A stretch of DNA of 64,000 bases from CANHEE01 sp043777755 (GTDB lineage Bacteria; Bacteroidota; Bacteroidia; Chitinophagales; Saprospiraceae): the NCBI GenBank assembly GCA_043777755.1, contig JAYWHK010000212.1, forward strand, positions 62,001 to 126,000, written 5' to 3'. Shown here in pieces: positions 16,893 through 25,300 of this stretch. Both the position numbers and the translations under genes were made by a program. The stretch's first letter is position 1, and each line of letters opens with the position of its first letter. Under the pieces are notes generated by a model. It was not told the DNA's origin. It did no database searches and was given only the letters and a program-made list of their open reading frames with translations.

Positions 16893-17579
16893 ATGAAACA
16901 ACCTTCTTGGAAGCGTTTTCTTAGTTATTTTCGTGCTTTTAAGCTCGAAGAGTGTACATCAAGTGAAGTCAATCCAAAATTGGATCTTTACCTCAAACAG
17001 GGTCGTTATCAATTGTGTACACCGCACGCTGTGTACTCGTATGGTGATTTATACGACAATTTTACCCGTTCTTTTGATGCCATTGATTTAGATTTGTTAG
17101 ACATCAAACGAGTACTGGTATTGGGTTTTGGACTGGGCAGTATTCCTTTCATTTTGGAAGAAGTATTTGAAAAAAACTACAATTATACCGCTGTAGAGCT
17201 GGATTGCAAGGTGATTGACATGGCTAAAAAATATGTTTTGCCCGAAATAAAATCCTCTGTTGATTTGGTTTGCGAAGATGCACTTCATTTTGTGAACAAT
17301 TGTAAAGAAAAATTCGACCTTATCGCCATGGATATTTTTATTGACGATACTGTTCCGAAAGATTTTGAAAAAGATGAATTTTTGATAAAATTAAAGAATT
17401 TACTTTCTATTGAAGGTGTTTTGCTGTACAACCGCTTGTCTTTTAATAAAAAAGACAAAGCCGATACTAAAGAGTTTTATGAGCAAAAATTCATGCCTGC
17501 ATTTCCTGAAGCAACTTACCTTGATGTCAATGGCAATTGGATGTTGTTGAATCGAGCAGATGCGCTAAGGGCGATATAA
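16893..17579 (+). CDS. SAM-dependent methyltransferase, spermidine synthase-like
   Basis: A 228-residue class I methyltransferase-fold protein. The SAM-binding glycine motif appears as VLVLGFGLGSIPF, the acidic strand end as YTAVELDCKVIDMA, and a third acidic motif as DLIAMDIFIDD. Spacing and the preceding HAVYSYGDLYDNF resemble the spermidine synthase-like group rather than rRNA methyltransferases. The substrate is not predictable. Its position 27 bases after the GlmU-like gene suggests co-transcription. Confidence 0.75.
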   Translation: MKQPSWKRFLSYFRAFKLEECTSSEVNPKLDLYLKQGRYQLCTPHAVYSYGDLYDNFTRSFDAIDLDLLDIKRVLVLGFGLGSIPFILEEVFEKNYNYTAVELDCKVIDMAKKYVLPEIKSSVDLVCEDALHFVNNCKEKFDLIAMDIFIDDTVPKDFEKDEFLIKLKNLLSIEGVLLYNRLSFNKKDKADTKEFYEQKFMPAFPEATYLDVNGNWMLLNRADALRAI

Positions 17580-17842
17580 TGAGTAATAGCAAAAGTCATT
17601 TATTGAATACATTGTTTTAAAAGTTTGCTATCGCTTATAATTATTGTATTGTTTTGGTTTTCAATTAGTTAGAGGCATTTCAAACAATAGCAAACGTTAA
17701 ACAACTAAAAAAACAGTGTAGTTAATTGTTTTTTATAAAAAAATAAGCCATGAAAAATAACTCACAATATTAGCTTTAATTATCGCCCGTAATTTTATAA
17801 GTTATAGACAATTAAAAAAGTAATTTTTCAATTAAATTGCAC
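17580..17842. other. AT-rich intergenic region with no gene seen
   Basis: About 260 bases without a convincing reading frame. It contains loose repeats of a TTTGCTAT/ATAGCAAA motif (near 17585, 17621 and 17687) but no stem followed by a T run that I would call a terminator. Confidence 0.5.
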
Positions 17843-17850
17843 TACTTTTG
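17843..17850 (+). promoter_or_regulatory. TACTTTTG -7 box for the 17868 cargo gene
   Basis: TACTTTTG matches TAnnTTTG, 17 bases before the ATG at 17868, leaving a leader of about ten bases. Confidence 0.55.
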
Positions 17851-17867
17851 CTATCAAAATAACTGAT

Positions 17868-20150
17868 ATGAAAAAAAGAATCCGCATTTTATTTATTTTT
17901 TTCCTACTTTTTCTTATAAGAAACAATGGTTTCTCTCAGAAAACTTTCCAAAAAATATTATCACAATCCTTACAATCATCTATATTGCGAGCAAGTGCGG
18001 ACAAACAATCTGTTTTCATTATTGGTAATACATTTTATTTGGGTGAAGAAAATATTTTGATTGGCAAAATTAATCCTTTAAATGGTGATTTTGATTGGGT
18101 CAAACTGCACAGTTCTAAGTACTCTCAATTAGTAATCCGACAGTGCTTAGTCCAACAAGATGGTCTTTTAATAGCTGCTAATGACAGTGAAAATAGCACA
18201 CCTTCTTCATTTTTGATAAAATATGACCTGCAAGGAAAACTTCTTTGGACTAAGCAAATTGGCAAAGCTAATTATTCCAAAATCTTTGATATTGCAGAAG
18301 ATGAACAGGAGAAAGTTTGGATTTCGGCTATTCATTTGGGTGTAACGAGTTCCGACTCTAGCTATTATTATACAACTCAGATGAGTAAAAGTGGTGCTTT
18401 AGCGACAGGCTATAAACATATCTACAAACCTACACATTTTTTTATTACTGAAAGCCATTTTAATTTGGCAAAATTAATCCCAACTTATGACCGTAGCCAA
18501 ATTATTGCACTCATAGACGCTAACACCCCTTTTTCTGATATGGGTACACTTCAGTATGTATCTTCACCACACTATCGCCCATGTCTTGATTTTTTTGAAC
18601 GATTTGATAGTACAGGTTACTTTACTTCTTTTCTTTCCAATTTAAAGAAAAAGAGTACTTTTTTCATTGCACCAGACCTTATGCTTAGTTCGGGCGAAAA
18701 TACTATTTGGAAAAATGGCACGGATACTAAATACAACTGTTTAACAATAACTGATTTTAAAAAAAATGAAATTATTCAAATTCATAAAACAGAAAATTAC
18801 GAAAAAATTTTTGATATAGACAATAATTCCTTTTTTACTTATGATGAAAAACAAAATACAATTACCAAATTTGATTCAAAAATCAATCAAATTTGGCGCA
18901 AACAGTTAGATAAATGCTTAGAAACAAGTAATTTTGATGCCCTGTCTATCAATGACGGTTTTGTATTTACGGTAAGAAATGTCAAAGGAAAAACATTAAT
19001 TGCATTGTTTGATAAGAATGGCAACAATAGCGACTGTAGCACCAAGTCCCTACCCGTAAGTAGTATGGTAAAATTTCCCGAAGAAAAAATTTATAATTTC
19101 AATAGCTATAATTTGACGAGAAGCACAAAAATAAGCCAAACACCTTTGTTTGTTCCTGACGAAAATATAATGCTTTCTTCTAAAGATTTTTGTGTAAAAG
19201 TAGATGCTACTTTTTCTTTTCCAGATACGGTCTGCTTAAAAGCAGGCTACAGTCCTATTATCGTAGATACCTCTTCCTTAATAAAACATATTTGGAGAAT
19301 ACCCAATCAAGGACTTGACGATAAAATACCCAATTTAACTTTTACTAAAAAAGGCAATGCTTTTGTATTTCATAATGTAGAATTGGGCATTTGCAGAGAT
19401 AGTATTTCAAAAAAAGTGAAAGTATTAGAAGTGCCAAAACTAATACTAAAAGACACTGTAGTTTGTGGAAGTCCAAGCCTAACTATAAACCTCAAAGACA
19501 ACGTTACCACAGCTCGATTTATGAATAAACAACCTATTAATGAAGAAATAAGTATCACGAAATCAGGTCTTTATAATTTTTTAATCCAAAATAATAGTTG
19601 TGCAGACTCTACAAAAATCAATGTAAAAATTATAGACTTTCAATCTCCATTCGTTCTACCTAAAACACCAGTTTGCCAAAATGAAGATTTCCCAATCGTA
19701 CTCTCTAATTTTAAAAATATTATTTGGGATAAAAATCAGCTATTACAAGATACTCTTTTCATAAAAGACGATAAGAAGCATAGTTATTCTGCTACTTACA
19801 CCTTAGATACTGTTTGTAAAATTACTGGAACATTAGAAGTCAAACGGAAAAAATGCACCGATTCAGAGCTTTATCAAATTTATGCACCTAATATTTTTTC
19901 GCCCAATCAAGACGGCTCTAACGATAATTGGACTATTCTAAGCCCTTTTTCAGAAGTCATCGAACTGAATATTTACGACCTTTGGGGCAATCATATTTTT
20001 ATGCAAAAAGGAAAAAATGCAACTTGGGATGGTACAAGTTTAGATGGAAATCTCAGCTTACAAGGTGTCTATACATGGCTAATATTTTTCAAAGATCTAA
20101 GGGATAATGAAATAAAAAAAATTAGTGGAAATGTCATGCTTTTAAAATAA
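17868..20150 (+). CDS. Secreted protein with type B T9SS (gliding-motility-type) C-terminal domain
   Basis: A 760-residue protein with a signal peptide (about residues 1-24, ending FSQ). Residues 25-440 contain repeated strand pairs such as 'FLIKYDLQGKLLWTKQIG' and 'TKFDSKINQIWRKQL', suggesting a beta-propeller. Two or three immunoglobulin-like beta-sandwich segments follow. The last 90 residues are a type B T9SS sorting domain: YAPNIFSPNQDGSNDNWTI, LNIYDLWGNHIF, ATWDGTSLDG and GVYTWLIFF. The protein should be exported across the outer membrane; its function is not evident. A MITE lies five bases after the stop codon. Confidence 0.87.
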   Translation: MKKRIRILFIFFLLFLIRNNGFSQKTFQKILSQSLQSSILRASADKQSVFIIGNTFYLGEENILIGKINPLNGDFDWVKLHSSKYSQLVIRQCLVQQDGLLIAANDSENSTPSSFLIKYDLQGKLLWTKQIGKANYSKIFDIAEDEQEKVWISAIHLGVTSSDSSYYYTTQMSKSGALATGYKHIYKPTHFFITESHFNLAKLIPTYDRSQIIALIDANTPFSDMGTLQYVSSPHYRPCLDFFERFDSTGYFTSFLSNLKKKSTFFIAPDLMLSSGENTIWKNGTDTKYNCLTITDFKKNEIIQIHKTENYEKIFDIDNNSFFTYDEKQNTITKFDSKINQIWRKQLDKCLETSNFDALSINDGFVFTVRNVKGKTLIALFDKNGNNSDCSTKSLPVSSMVKFPEEKIYNFNSYNLTRSTKISQTPLFVPDENIMLSSKDFCVKVDATFSFPDTVCLKAGYSPIIVDTSSLIKHIWRIPNQGLDDKIPNLTFTKKGNAFVFHNVELGICRDSISKKVKVLEVPKLILKDTVVCGSPSLTINLKDNVTTARFMNKQPINEEISITKSGLYNFLIQNNSCADSTKINVKIIDFQSPFVLPKTPVCQNEDFPIVLSNFKNIIWDKNQLLQDTLFIKDDKKHSYSATYTLDTVCKITGTLEVKRKKCTDSELYQIYAPNIFSPNQDGSNDNWTILSPFSEVIELNIYDLWGNHIFMQKGKNATWDGTSLDGNLSLQGVYTWLIFFKDLRDNEIKKISGNVMLLK

Positions 20151-20154
20151 ATAT

Positions 20155-20163
20155 GATCCTAAT
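20155..20163. repeat. Left target-site duplication of the MITE
   Basis: GATCCTAAT, identical to 20333-20341 on the other side of the element. Confidence 0.85.
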
Positions 20164-20332
20164 GGGAGTAACCTGAAATTGTAGAAAATCTTAAGTAAAT
20201 GTTAATAAAAATATTTTCATATCAAAATATAGGTATTTATGAAGTTTTTATTAGATTTTTCAGTGCTTATTCATTGGGAAATAATGTATTTTAAGATTTT
20301 ATTAACATTTTCTACAAAACGAGGTTACTCCC
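20164..20332. mobile_element. 169-bp MITE-like element with terminal inverted repeats
   Basis: The ends GGGAGTAACCT (20164-20174) and AGGTTACTCCC (20322-20332) are perfect 11-bp inverted repeats. After five unmatched bases the match resumes with TGTAGAAAAT on the left and its complement on the right, so the terminal repeat is about 26 bases. The element is flanked by a perfect 9-bp direct repeat, GATCCTAAT, the mark of transposition. No reading frame for a transposase is present, so it would be moved by an enzyme encoded elsewhere. The insertion lies between the stop of the type B cargo and the orphan gene at 20405. Confidence 0.88.
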
Positions 20333-20341
20333 GATCCTAAT
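20333..20341. repeat. Right target-site duplication of the MITE
   Basis: GATCCTAAT, identical to 20155-20163. Confidence 0.85.
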
Positions 20342-20404
20342 TTAAGTCAATACTAGCAAAAGTAATAATATTTCGATTTTACCAAAACCCGCTACCGCAA
20401 AGGC

Positions 20405-21241
20405 GTGGAACTTATCAAAATGGTCTATGAAAAAGTCTTGGCACTCGACCATCACTTTGCTGCGCTTCAGACGTACCAGAATATTGCTCAAATGACCAAT
20501 CCCAATGCTTATCCTGAGTTTCAAAATGCCAAAACCTTATTGGAGAAAAAAGCAAATAAAGGAAACAATCCATTACAATTGCCTGCTATTCTGGCAAGTA
20601 ACCCTTATGTGGCGGTCGCTAATACGATTGTCAATTTTGTTGTTTCCAGCACCGACCAAAAAGAAAAAGACGTAGAAATAGAAAAAATTGCTTGTATCAT
20701 GGACTTTACTGTTCGCATGAATTCTGACCTAAATATCATCAACCATGAAACAGGTTTTTTGCGCAGTACCAACGCATCGCTCAAAGATGAATCTGCCATT
20801 TTATTTGACGAATATGTCAAAGTAATTGGCTATACCACACCAATTGACCGTTGCCGCAAAGCCGACGATTGGGACAAAGTCTATGAAATGCTTGATACTT
20901 ATGTGGCTGAAATGGACGCAATACTCAAAAAAACACCCAACGATAAAAATGTTTATAAAAAACAAATCAATTTGGAGTTTTCAATAGACAGACTTTTGGA
21001 TTACATCAACAAATACAGCGCATTTGTATCGCAAGGCGAAAAATATTACCAAAAATTCAAGGGCATTGTAAGTACTTACGAAAACCAAGCCGCTTGCGCA
21101 GGAAAACTACCTAAGCAATTTGGCGATTTACAAAAAGACATTGATATTTCGATAGAAAAATTCAATAATTCTTACAACATCTCAGAACTCAAAGGTTCAA
21201 AACTCAAAGATTTATTGTATGGCTCTTCATTGGACAATTAG
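20405..21241 (+). CDS. Helical protein of unknown function, possibly N-terminally truncated
   Basis: From a GTG at 20405 this encodes 278 residues, predominantly alpha-helical and charged, with no signal peptide, membrane segment or motif that I recognise. Coding-like sequence extends in frame upstream (DFTKTRYRKG) to a stop at 20366-20368, with no ATG in that stretch, so the protein appears to lack its original N-terminus. An ATG at 20420 (MVYEKVLAL) is the first conventional start. No TAnnTTTG box points toward it. The MITE just upstream did not itself cause the loss, because removing it and one target copy does not reopen the frame. It may be a remnant. Confidence 0.5.
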   Translation: MELIKMVYEKVLALDHHFAALQTYQNIAQMTNPNAYPEFQNAKTLLEKKANKGNNPLQLPAILASNPYVAVANTIVNFVVSSTDQKEKDVEIEKIACIMDFTVRMNSDLNIINHETGFLRSTNASLKDESAILFDEYVKVIGYTTPIDRCRKADDWDKVYEMLDTYVAEMDAILKKTPNDKNVYKKQINLEFSIDRLLDYINKYSAFVSQGEKYYQKFKGIVSTYENQAACAGKLPKQFGDLQKDIDISIEKFNNSYNISELKGSKLKDLLYGSSLDN

Positions 21242-21253
21242 AAGAGAATGTGT

Positions 21254-21326
21254 TATACACACGTCGGAAAGTAATTTTAAATTTTACATAAATGTAAAAT
21301 TCCGAAAACACTTTCCGACGTGTATA
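21254..21326. repeat. Palindrome-containing dispersed repeat, short symmetric copy 3
   Basis: A 73-bp nearly perfect palindrome with ends TATACACACGTCGGAAAGT and ACTTTCCGACGTGTATA, and a central hairpin ATTTTACAT/ATGTAAAAT. It shares end and core sequences with the longer copies but both halves are alike here. Confidence 0.8.
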
Positions 21327-21328
21327 TA

Positions 21329-21400
21329 TTGAATAGGCGCTTCGAGGTAGAAGTCTTGCCTTATGAAGAAATCGAAGAATTTTTGTTGGAAAGGTTGTAA
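21329..21400 (+). pseudogene. Possible C-terminal gene remnant
   Basis: An open stretch after the repeat reads NRRFEVEVLPYEEIEEFLLERL and then stops. It looks like the end of a soluble protein, but there is no start codon and the upstream frame runs through the repeat. It could be debris of a gene broken by the repeat, or chance. Confidence 0.25.
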
Positions 21401-21413
21401 GAAGCAAGCCAAA

Positions 21414-22796
21414 TCAAGTGAACAAGGCATGGTACAACTCTTCCATTTTACCAATTGTCTGCACTTTGATGCCGTATTTATCAAGATTTAAGCCTTTTAT
21501 ATTGTATTTTGAAATAAAAATGGACTTAAACCCCAGTCTGTCCGCTTCTTGAATTCGTTGGTCAATTCTATTCACAGCACGAATTTCTCCCGACAAACCT
21601 ACTTCTCCTGCAAAACAAAAATCACTCGGAATCGCAATGTCTTCCAAAGAGGAGATTAGAGAAGATACAACTGCCAAATCCATGGCAGGGTCATCTACCC
21701 GAATACCGCCCGCAATGTTCAAAAATACATCGTTTTGTCCAAACATAAAACCACATCGTTTTTCTAACACCGCCAACAACATACTCAAACGGCGCAAATC
21801 AAAACCTGTCGCAGAACGTTGAGGTGTACCATAAACGGCTTTACTTACCAAGGCTTGTGTTTCAATCAACATCGGACGCATTCCTTCGATGGTAGCGCAA
21901 ACGGCACTTCCACTGAGGTCTTCGTCTTTTTGGGAAAGCAGTAATTCGGAAGGATTCGATACCTCTCGAAGTCCACTCGCTTGCATTTCGTAAATACCCA
22001 TTTCGTCCGTCGAGCCAAAACGATTTTTTATAGTACGTAAAATCCTATACGTATAGTGCTGATCTCCTTCAAATTGCAAAACAGCATCAACAATATGTTC
22101 TAAGAGTTTAGGCCCAGCAATCGAACCATCTTTGGTGATGTGACCAATCACAAAAACGGGAATATTACTTTCTTTAGCAAAACGTTGTAAGTCGCCAGCG
22201 CACTCACGCACCTGCGAAATAGAACCAGGCGTACTGTCAATCAAAGGCGATGAAAGTGTCTGAATCGAATCAATAATAATCAATTCAGGTTCAAGCTGTT
22301 GCGCTTGCAATAAAATTTTATTGGTATTTGTTTCTGTCAAAATATAACATTCCGAAGTCATTTTACTTACTCGGTCAGCACGCATTTTGATTTGCTCCTC
22401 GCTTTCTTCTCCCGAAACATAAAGTACTCTGACACCAACATTGAGTGCCAATTGTAGCATTAATGTTGATTTGCCGATGCCAGGTTGTCCGCCTACTAAG
22501 ACAATTGAACCACCTACAATACCGCCTCCCAAAACTCGATTCAACTCTCCATCAGGTGTTATCAAGCGTTGAGTACTTGTCGCTTTGATTTGACTGACAA
22601 TGATGGGTTTGGGGTCTTCTCGTTTTGTTCCCGCAGGTTTCCAAGCCTTTTCTTTTTCTTCTTGCTTTGTTCCCTTAAAAATAATTTCTTCTTGGTAGGT
22701 GTTCCACTCTCCACAAGCACTGCATTTTCCTTCCCATTTTGAAGAGGTATTGCCACAATTCGTGCAACCAAATATTTTTTTTACGTTGTTTGCCAT
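21414..22796 (-). CDS. radA: DNA repair protein RadA/Sms
   Basis: A 460-residue RadA, normal length. The N-terminal zinc finger is CTNC...CSAC (C11, C14, C25, C28). The RecA-like ATPase follows with Walker A GGQPGIGKST, the family's own KNRFGS motif (about residue 257) and a C-terminal Lon-protease-like domain (from about residue 340, FLNIAGGIRVDDPAMDLA). RadA is a hexameric helicase that drives branch migration in homologous recombination. It is the last gene of a recN-PAP2-radA unit with gaps of five and nine bases. Confidence 0.96.
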   Translation of the reverse strand: MANNVKKIFGCTNCGNTSSKWEGKCSACGEWNTYQEEIIFKGTKQEEKEKAWKPAGTKREDPKPIIVSQIKATSTQRLITPDGELNRVLGGGIVGGSIVLVGGQPGIGKSTLMLQLALNVGVRVLYVSGEESEEQIKMRADRVSKMTSECYILTETNTNKILLQAQQLEPELIIIDSIQTLSSPLIDSTPGSISQVRECAGDLQRFAKESNIPVFVIGHITKDGSIAGPKLLEHIVDAVLQFEGDQHYTYRILRTIKNRFGSTDEMGIYEMQASGLREVSNPSELLLSQKDEDLSGSAVCATIEGMRPMLIETQALVSKAVYGTPQRSATGFDLRRLSMLLAVLEKRCGFMFGQNDVFLNIAGGIRVDDPAMDLAVVSSLISSLEDIAIPSDFCFAGEVGLSGEIRAVNRIDQRIQEADRLGFKSIFISKYNIKGLNLDKYGIKVQTIGKMEELYHALFT

Positions 22797-22805
22797 TTTT
22801 AAAAT

Positions 22806-23465
22806 TTATAATAAATAAGTTATTGCAGCCCATTGTCCGAATATGCCTACAATAAACCCGCCTATAATGTCTTTCATCGTGTGCGCATTGAGCCATAATC
22901 GAGCTGAACATACAAGTCCGCCTATCACTAATGCTGAAATAAAAACCCAAAAGGTAGCAATTTCAATTTTTTGTCCTTGAAAATTAATGTAAAAATAACT
23001 GTATGCGAACCAACGCAATGTAACAGCAATAATTCCTATAAATCCACCTACGCCTACTGCGTGTGCGCTGATTTTAGAAAAATTATTGATAAAAAAGGAA
23101 ATAAAAATACTTATGATTGTACCAAGCATCGCAGAAACAAATACGACTGGAATATTTGGATTTTTATGTGTTGTCATAAATATCCATAGATAAAACATTG
23201 CTGTAGTAATATATGGTATGATTCGCTCTTTTTTATCTACCATCTGGAAGGATTCTATCAATCCTAAACCTTTCATCATTGCTACAGCTAAGGCAGGAAG
23301 AAAAAAAGTAGTAAAAAATACTTGTGCAATTAATCCTCCGCCTTGCTCCAAACTGTTTTTTCCAAACAAGAACGGATTGAGCATTAACAACACTATCATT
23401 ATATAGGTTGTAATGGTTAGCGGATGAAAAACTACGCTAATGATATTGGCTATGGTTTTGTTCAT
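22806..23465 (-). CDS. PAP2-superfamily membrane phosphatase
   Basis: A 219-residue polytopic membrane protein with about six hydrophobic segments. Remnants of the three PAP2 motifs are visible: KKERIIPY (motif 1), SAHAVGVGG (motif 2, PSGH-like) and SARLWLNAHTMKDIIGG (motif 3, SRxxxxxHxxxD-like), so a phosphatase acting on a lipid or isoprenoid phosphate is plausible. It starts five bases after recN stops and ends nine bases before radA, so all three are surely co-transcribed. A link to recombination is not known; a simple operon hitch-hiker role is the conservative view. Confidence 0.78.
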   Translation of the reverse strand: MNKTIANIISVVFHPLTITTYIMIVLLMLNPFLFGKNSLEQGGGLIAQVFFTTFFLPALAVAMMKGLGLIESFQMVDKKERIIPYITTAMFYLWIFMTTHKNPNIPVVFVSAMLGTIISIFISFFINNFSKISAHAVGVGGFIGIIAVTLRWFAYSYFYINFQGQKIEIATFWVFISALVIGGLVCSARLWLNAHTMKDIIGGFIVGIFGQWAAITYLL

Positions 23466-23470
23466 TTGTT

Positions 23471-25135
23471 TTATTTGTTGGCTATTCCTAAAAGTTCTTT
23501 TGCATTTTCGATTGCTCCTGCTGTTGGCGGATTCGTACTTAGCATTGTTGCAATAGCACGGATTTTTTCTTCGTTGTTCAGTTCTCGGACATTGGTAACA
23601 GTTCTGTCTTCTAATACTTTTTTGTAAACAAAATAATGTTTTTCCGCTTTTGATGCAATTTGCGGAGAGTGTGTAATGGATACAACTTGATGGTGTTCGG
23701 CTAAATTTTGTAAAATCTTACCCATTTTCAAGGCAACATCGCCAGAAATACCTGTATCAATCTCATCAAAAATTAGTGTAGGCAAAGGAATGGCACTTGC
23801 AACTAAACTTTTGGTACACAATGTCAAACGAGATAATTCTCCTCCTGATGCAGCATCTTTGATGCTCATGAATTTACTGCCTTTGTTTGGCGCAAATAAA
23901 AATTCTACTTCGTCTGTACCTACGTTTGTCAAATTGGTTAATGGCTTTACAAGAACTTTTAGCTGTGCGTATTCCATTGAAAGCTGGGCTAACAAGGCTT
24001 CTACGTTTTTTACAAAACCTTCTGTTACGTTTTGACGACGTGTAGATAAATTAGCGGCTAAATCAAAAAGCACTTTTTCTTGTACAGCAATCCCTGTTTC
24101 GAGTGCTTCAATTGTTCCTGTTAAATCACCAAATCCTTCTAACTTGGTTTGTATGTCATTTTGAATGGCGATTAATTCCACAACATCTTTTACGTTGTGC
24201 TTTTTTTGCAATTTATAAATCAAATCCAAGCGAGTTTGCACCTCGATAATTCGTTCTCCATCATATTCTGTTCCTTCTGCAATACGCTCAAATTCTGCCG
24301 CAATGTCTTGTAAATCATAACGAACACTGTCCAAACGTTCATGTAATTTAGCGACTTCGTTGTGGAATTTTTTTACCGTCGTGATTTGCTTTGAAAGTTC
24401 ATCTAATTGACTGGTGATTGCAGTTTCATCTTCATGGATTCGGTGATATACGGCACTGCTGACACGTTTGATGTTTTCAGCATTGCTCAACTGAACCAAA
24501 TTTACCTCCAAACGCTCTTGCTCGCCTTCTACCAATTCTACTTTATTGAACTCGCTTAACTGAAAGGTCAAAAAGTCTATTTCCTTAGAAGCATTTGCGC
24601 TTTGCGCTATAAAATCAGCTAATTTTTTCTTGTCTGATTGGTATTTTTTAAACTTAACTTGGTATTCTTTCAACAATTTATCGTTGTCCGCCAAAGCATC
24701 AATCATACGAAGCTGGAAAGAAATATTGTGAATGTCGAGTGTATCGAATTGTTGGTGAAGGTCAATCAAGGAACTACTCAATTGCTGAAGTTCTTTGAGT
24801 GTCACTGGTGTATCGTTGATAAAAGCACGTGACTTTCCTGCTGGCGTAATTTCTCGTCGAACTACGACTTCATCATCGTAATCTAATTCATTTTCTGTAA
24901 AAAAATCTTTTATATCATAGCGAGAAACATCAAAGTAACCTTCTATAACACATTTTTCTTTTGGGTCGTAAAGGGAAACGCCATCAGCCCTGTTGCCCAT
25001 AATAAGTCCAAGTCCTCCTAATAGAATTGATTTACCAGCTCCTGTTTCGCCTGTAATGATGGTAAGTTTGTTGGAAAAATTAATTTCCAACTGATCAATA
25101 ATGGCAAAGTTATGTATTAATAGCTTTTTTATCAT
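23471..25135 (-). CDS. recN: DNA repair protein RecN
   Basis: A 554-residue SMC-like ATPase that acts early in double-strand break repair. The Walker A motif is GETGAGKS near residue 35, in the classical FAIIDQLEINF...TIITGETGAGKS context. A long coiled-coil middle (about residues 150-380) follows, then the ABC signature ASGGELSRL and Walker B LIFDEIDTGISG. I start at the ATG 25133-25135 (MIKKLLIHNF) because a TACTTTTG promoter box lies at 25154-25161, which the longer start at 25156 would overlap. It heads the recN-PAP2-radA operon. Confidence 0.95.
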   Translation of the reverse strand: MIKKLLIHNFAIIDQLEINFSNKLTIITGETGAGKSILLGGLGLIMGNRADGVSLYDPKEKCVIEGYFDVSRYDIKDFFTENELDYDDEVVVRREITPAGKSRAFINDTPVTLKELQQLSSSLIDLHQQFDTLDIHNISFQLRMIDALADNDKLLKEYQVKFKKYQSDKKKLADFIAQSANASKEIDFLTFQLSEFNKVELVEGEQERLEVNLVQLSNAENIKRVSSAVYHRIHEDETAITSQLDELSKQITTVKKFHNEVAKLHERLDSVRYDLQDIAAEFERIAEGTEYDGERIIEVQTRLDLIYKLQKKHNVKDVVELIAIQNDIQTKLEGFGDLTGTIEALETGIAVQEKVLFDLAANLSTRRQNVTEGFVKNVEALLAQLSMEYAQLKVLVKPLTNLTNVGTDEVEFLFAPNKGSKFMSIKDAASGGELSRLTLCTKSLVASAIPLPTLIFDEIDTGISGDVALKMGKILQNLAEHHQVVSITHSPQIASKAEKHYFVYKKVLEDRTVTNVRELNNEEKIRAIATMLSTNPPTAGAIENAKELLGIANK

Positions 25136-25153
25136 ATAAACAACAATTTGTTG

Positions 25154-25161
25154 CAAAAGTA
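25154..25161 (-). promoter_or_regulatory. TACTTTTG -7 box for the recN operon
   Basis: The minus strand reads TACTTTTG, matching TAnnTTTG, 18 bases before the ATG of recN. It decides the start codon, since the alternative ATG would lie within the box. Confidence 0.55.
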
Positions 25162-25300
25162 AAACATTTTTTCAAATTAAAAAGTTTTTTTATAAAAAAT
25201 GTTTGTTTTTTTTCAATCACGAATTGTATCGAATTACGCTAATTACCACGAATCGTAGAGATGCGATTAAATAATTATTTTATTCTCACTAAAATGAAAA

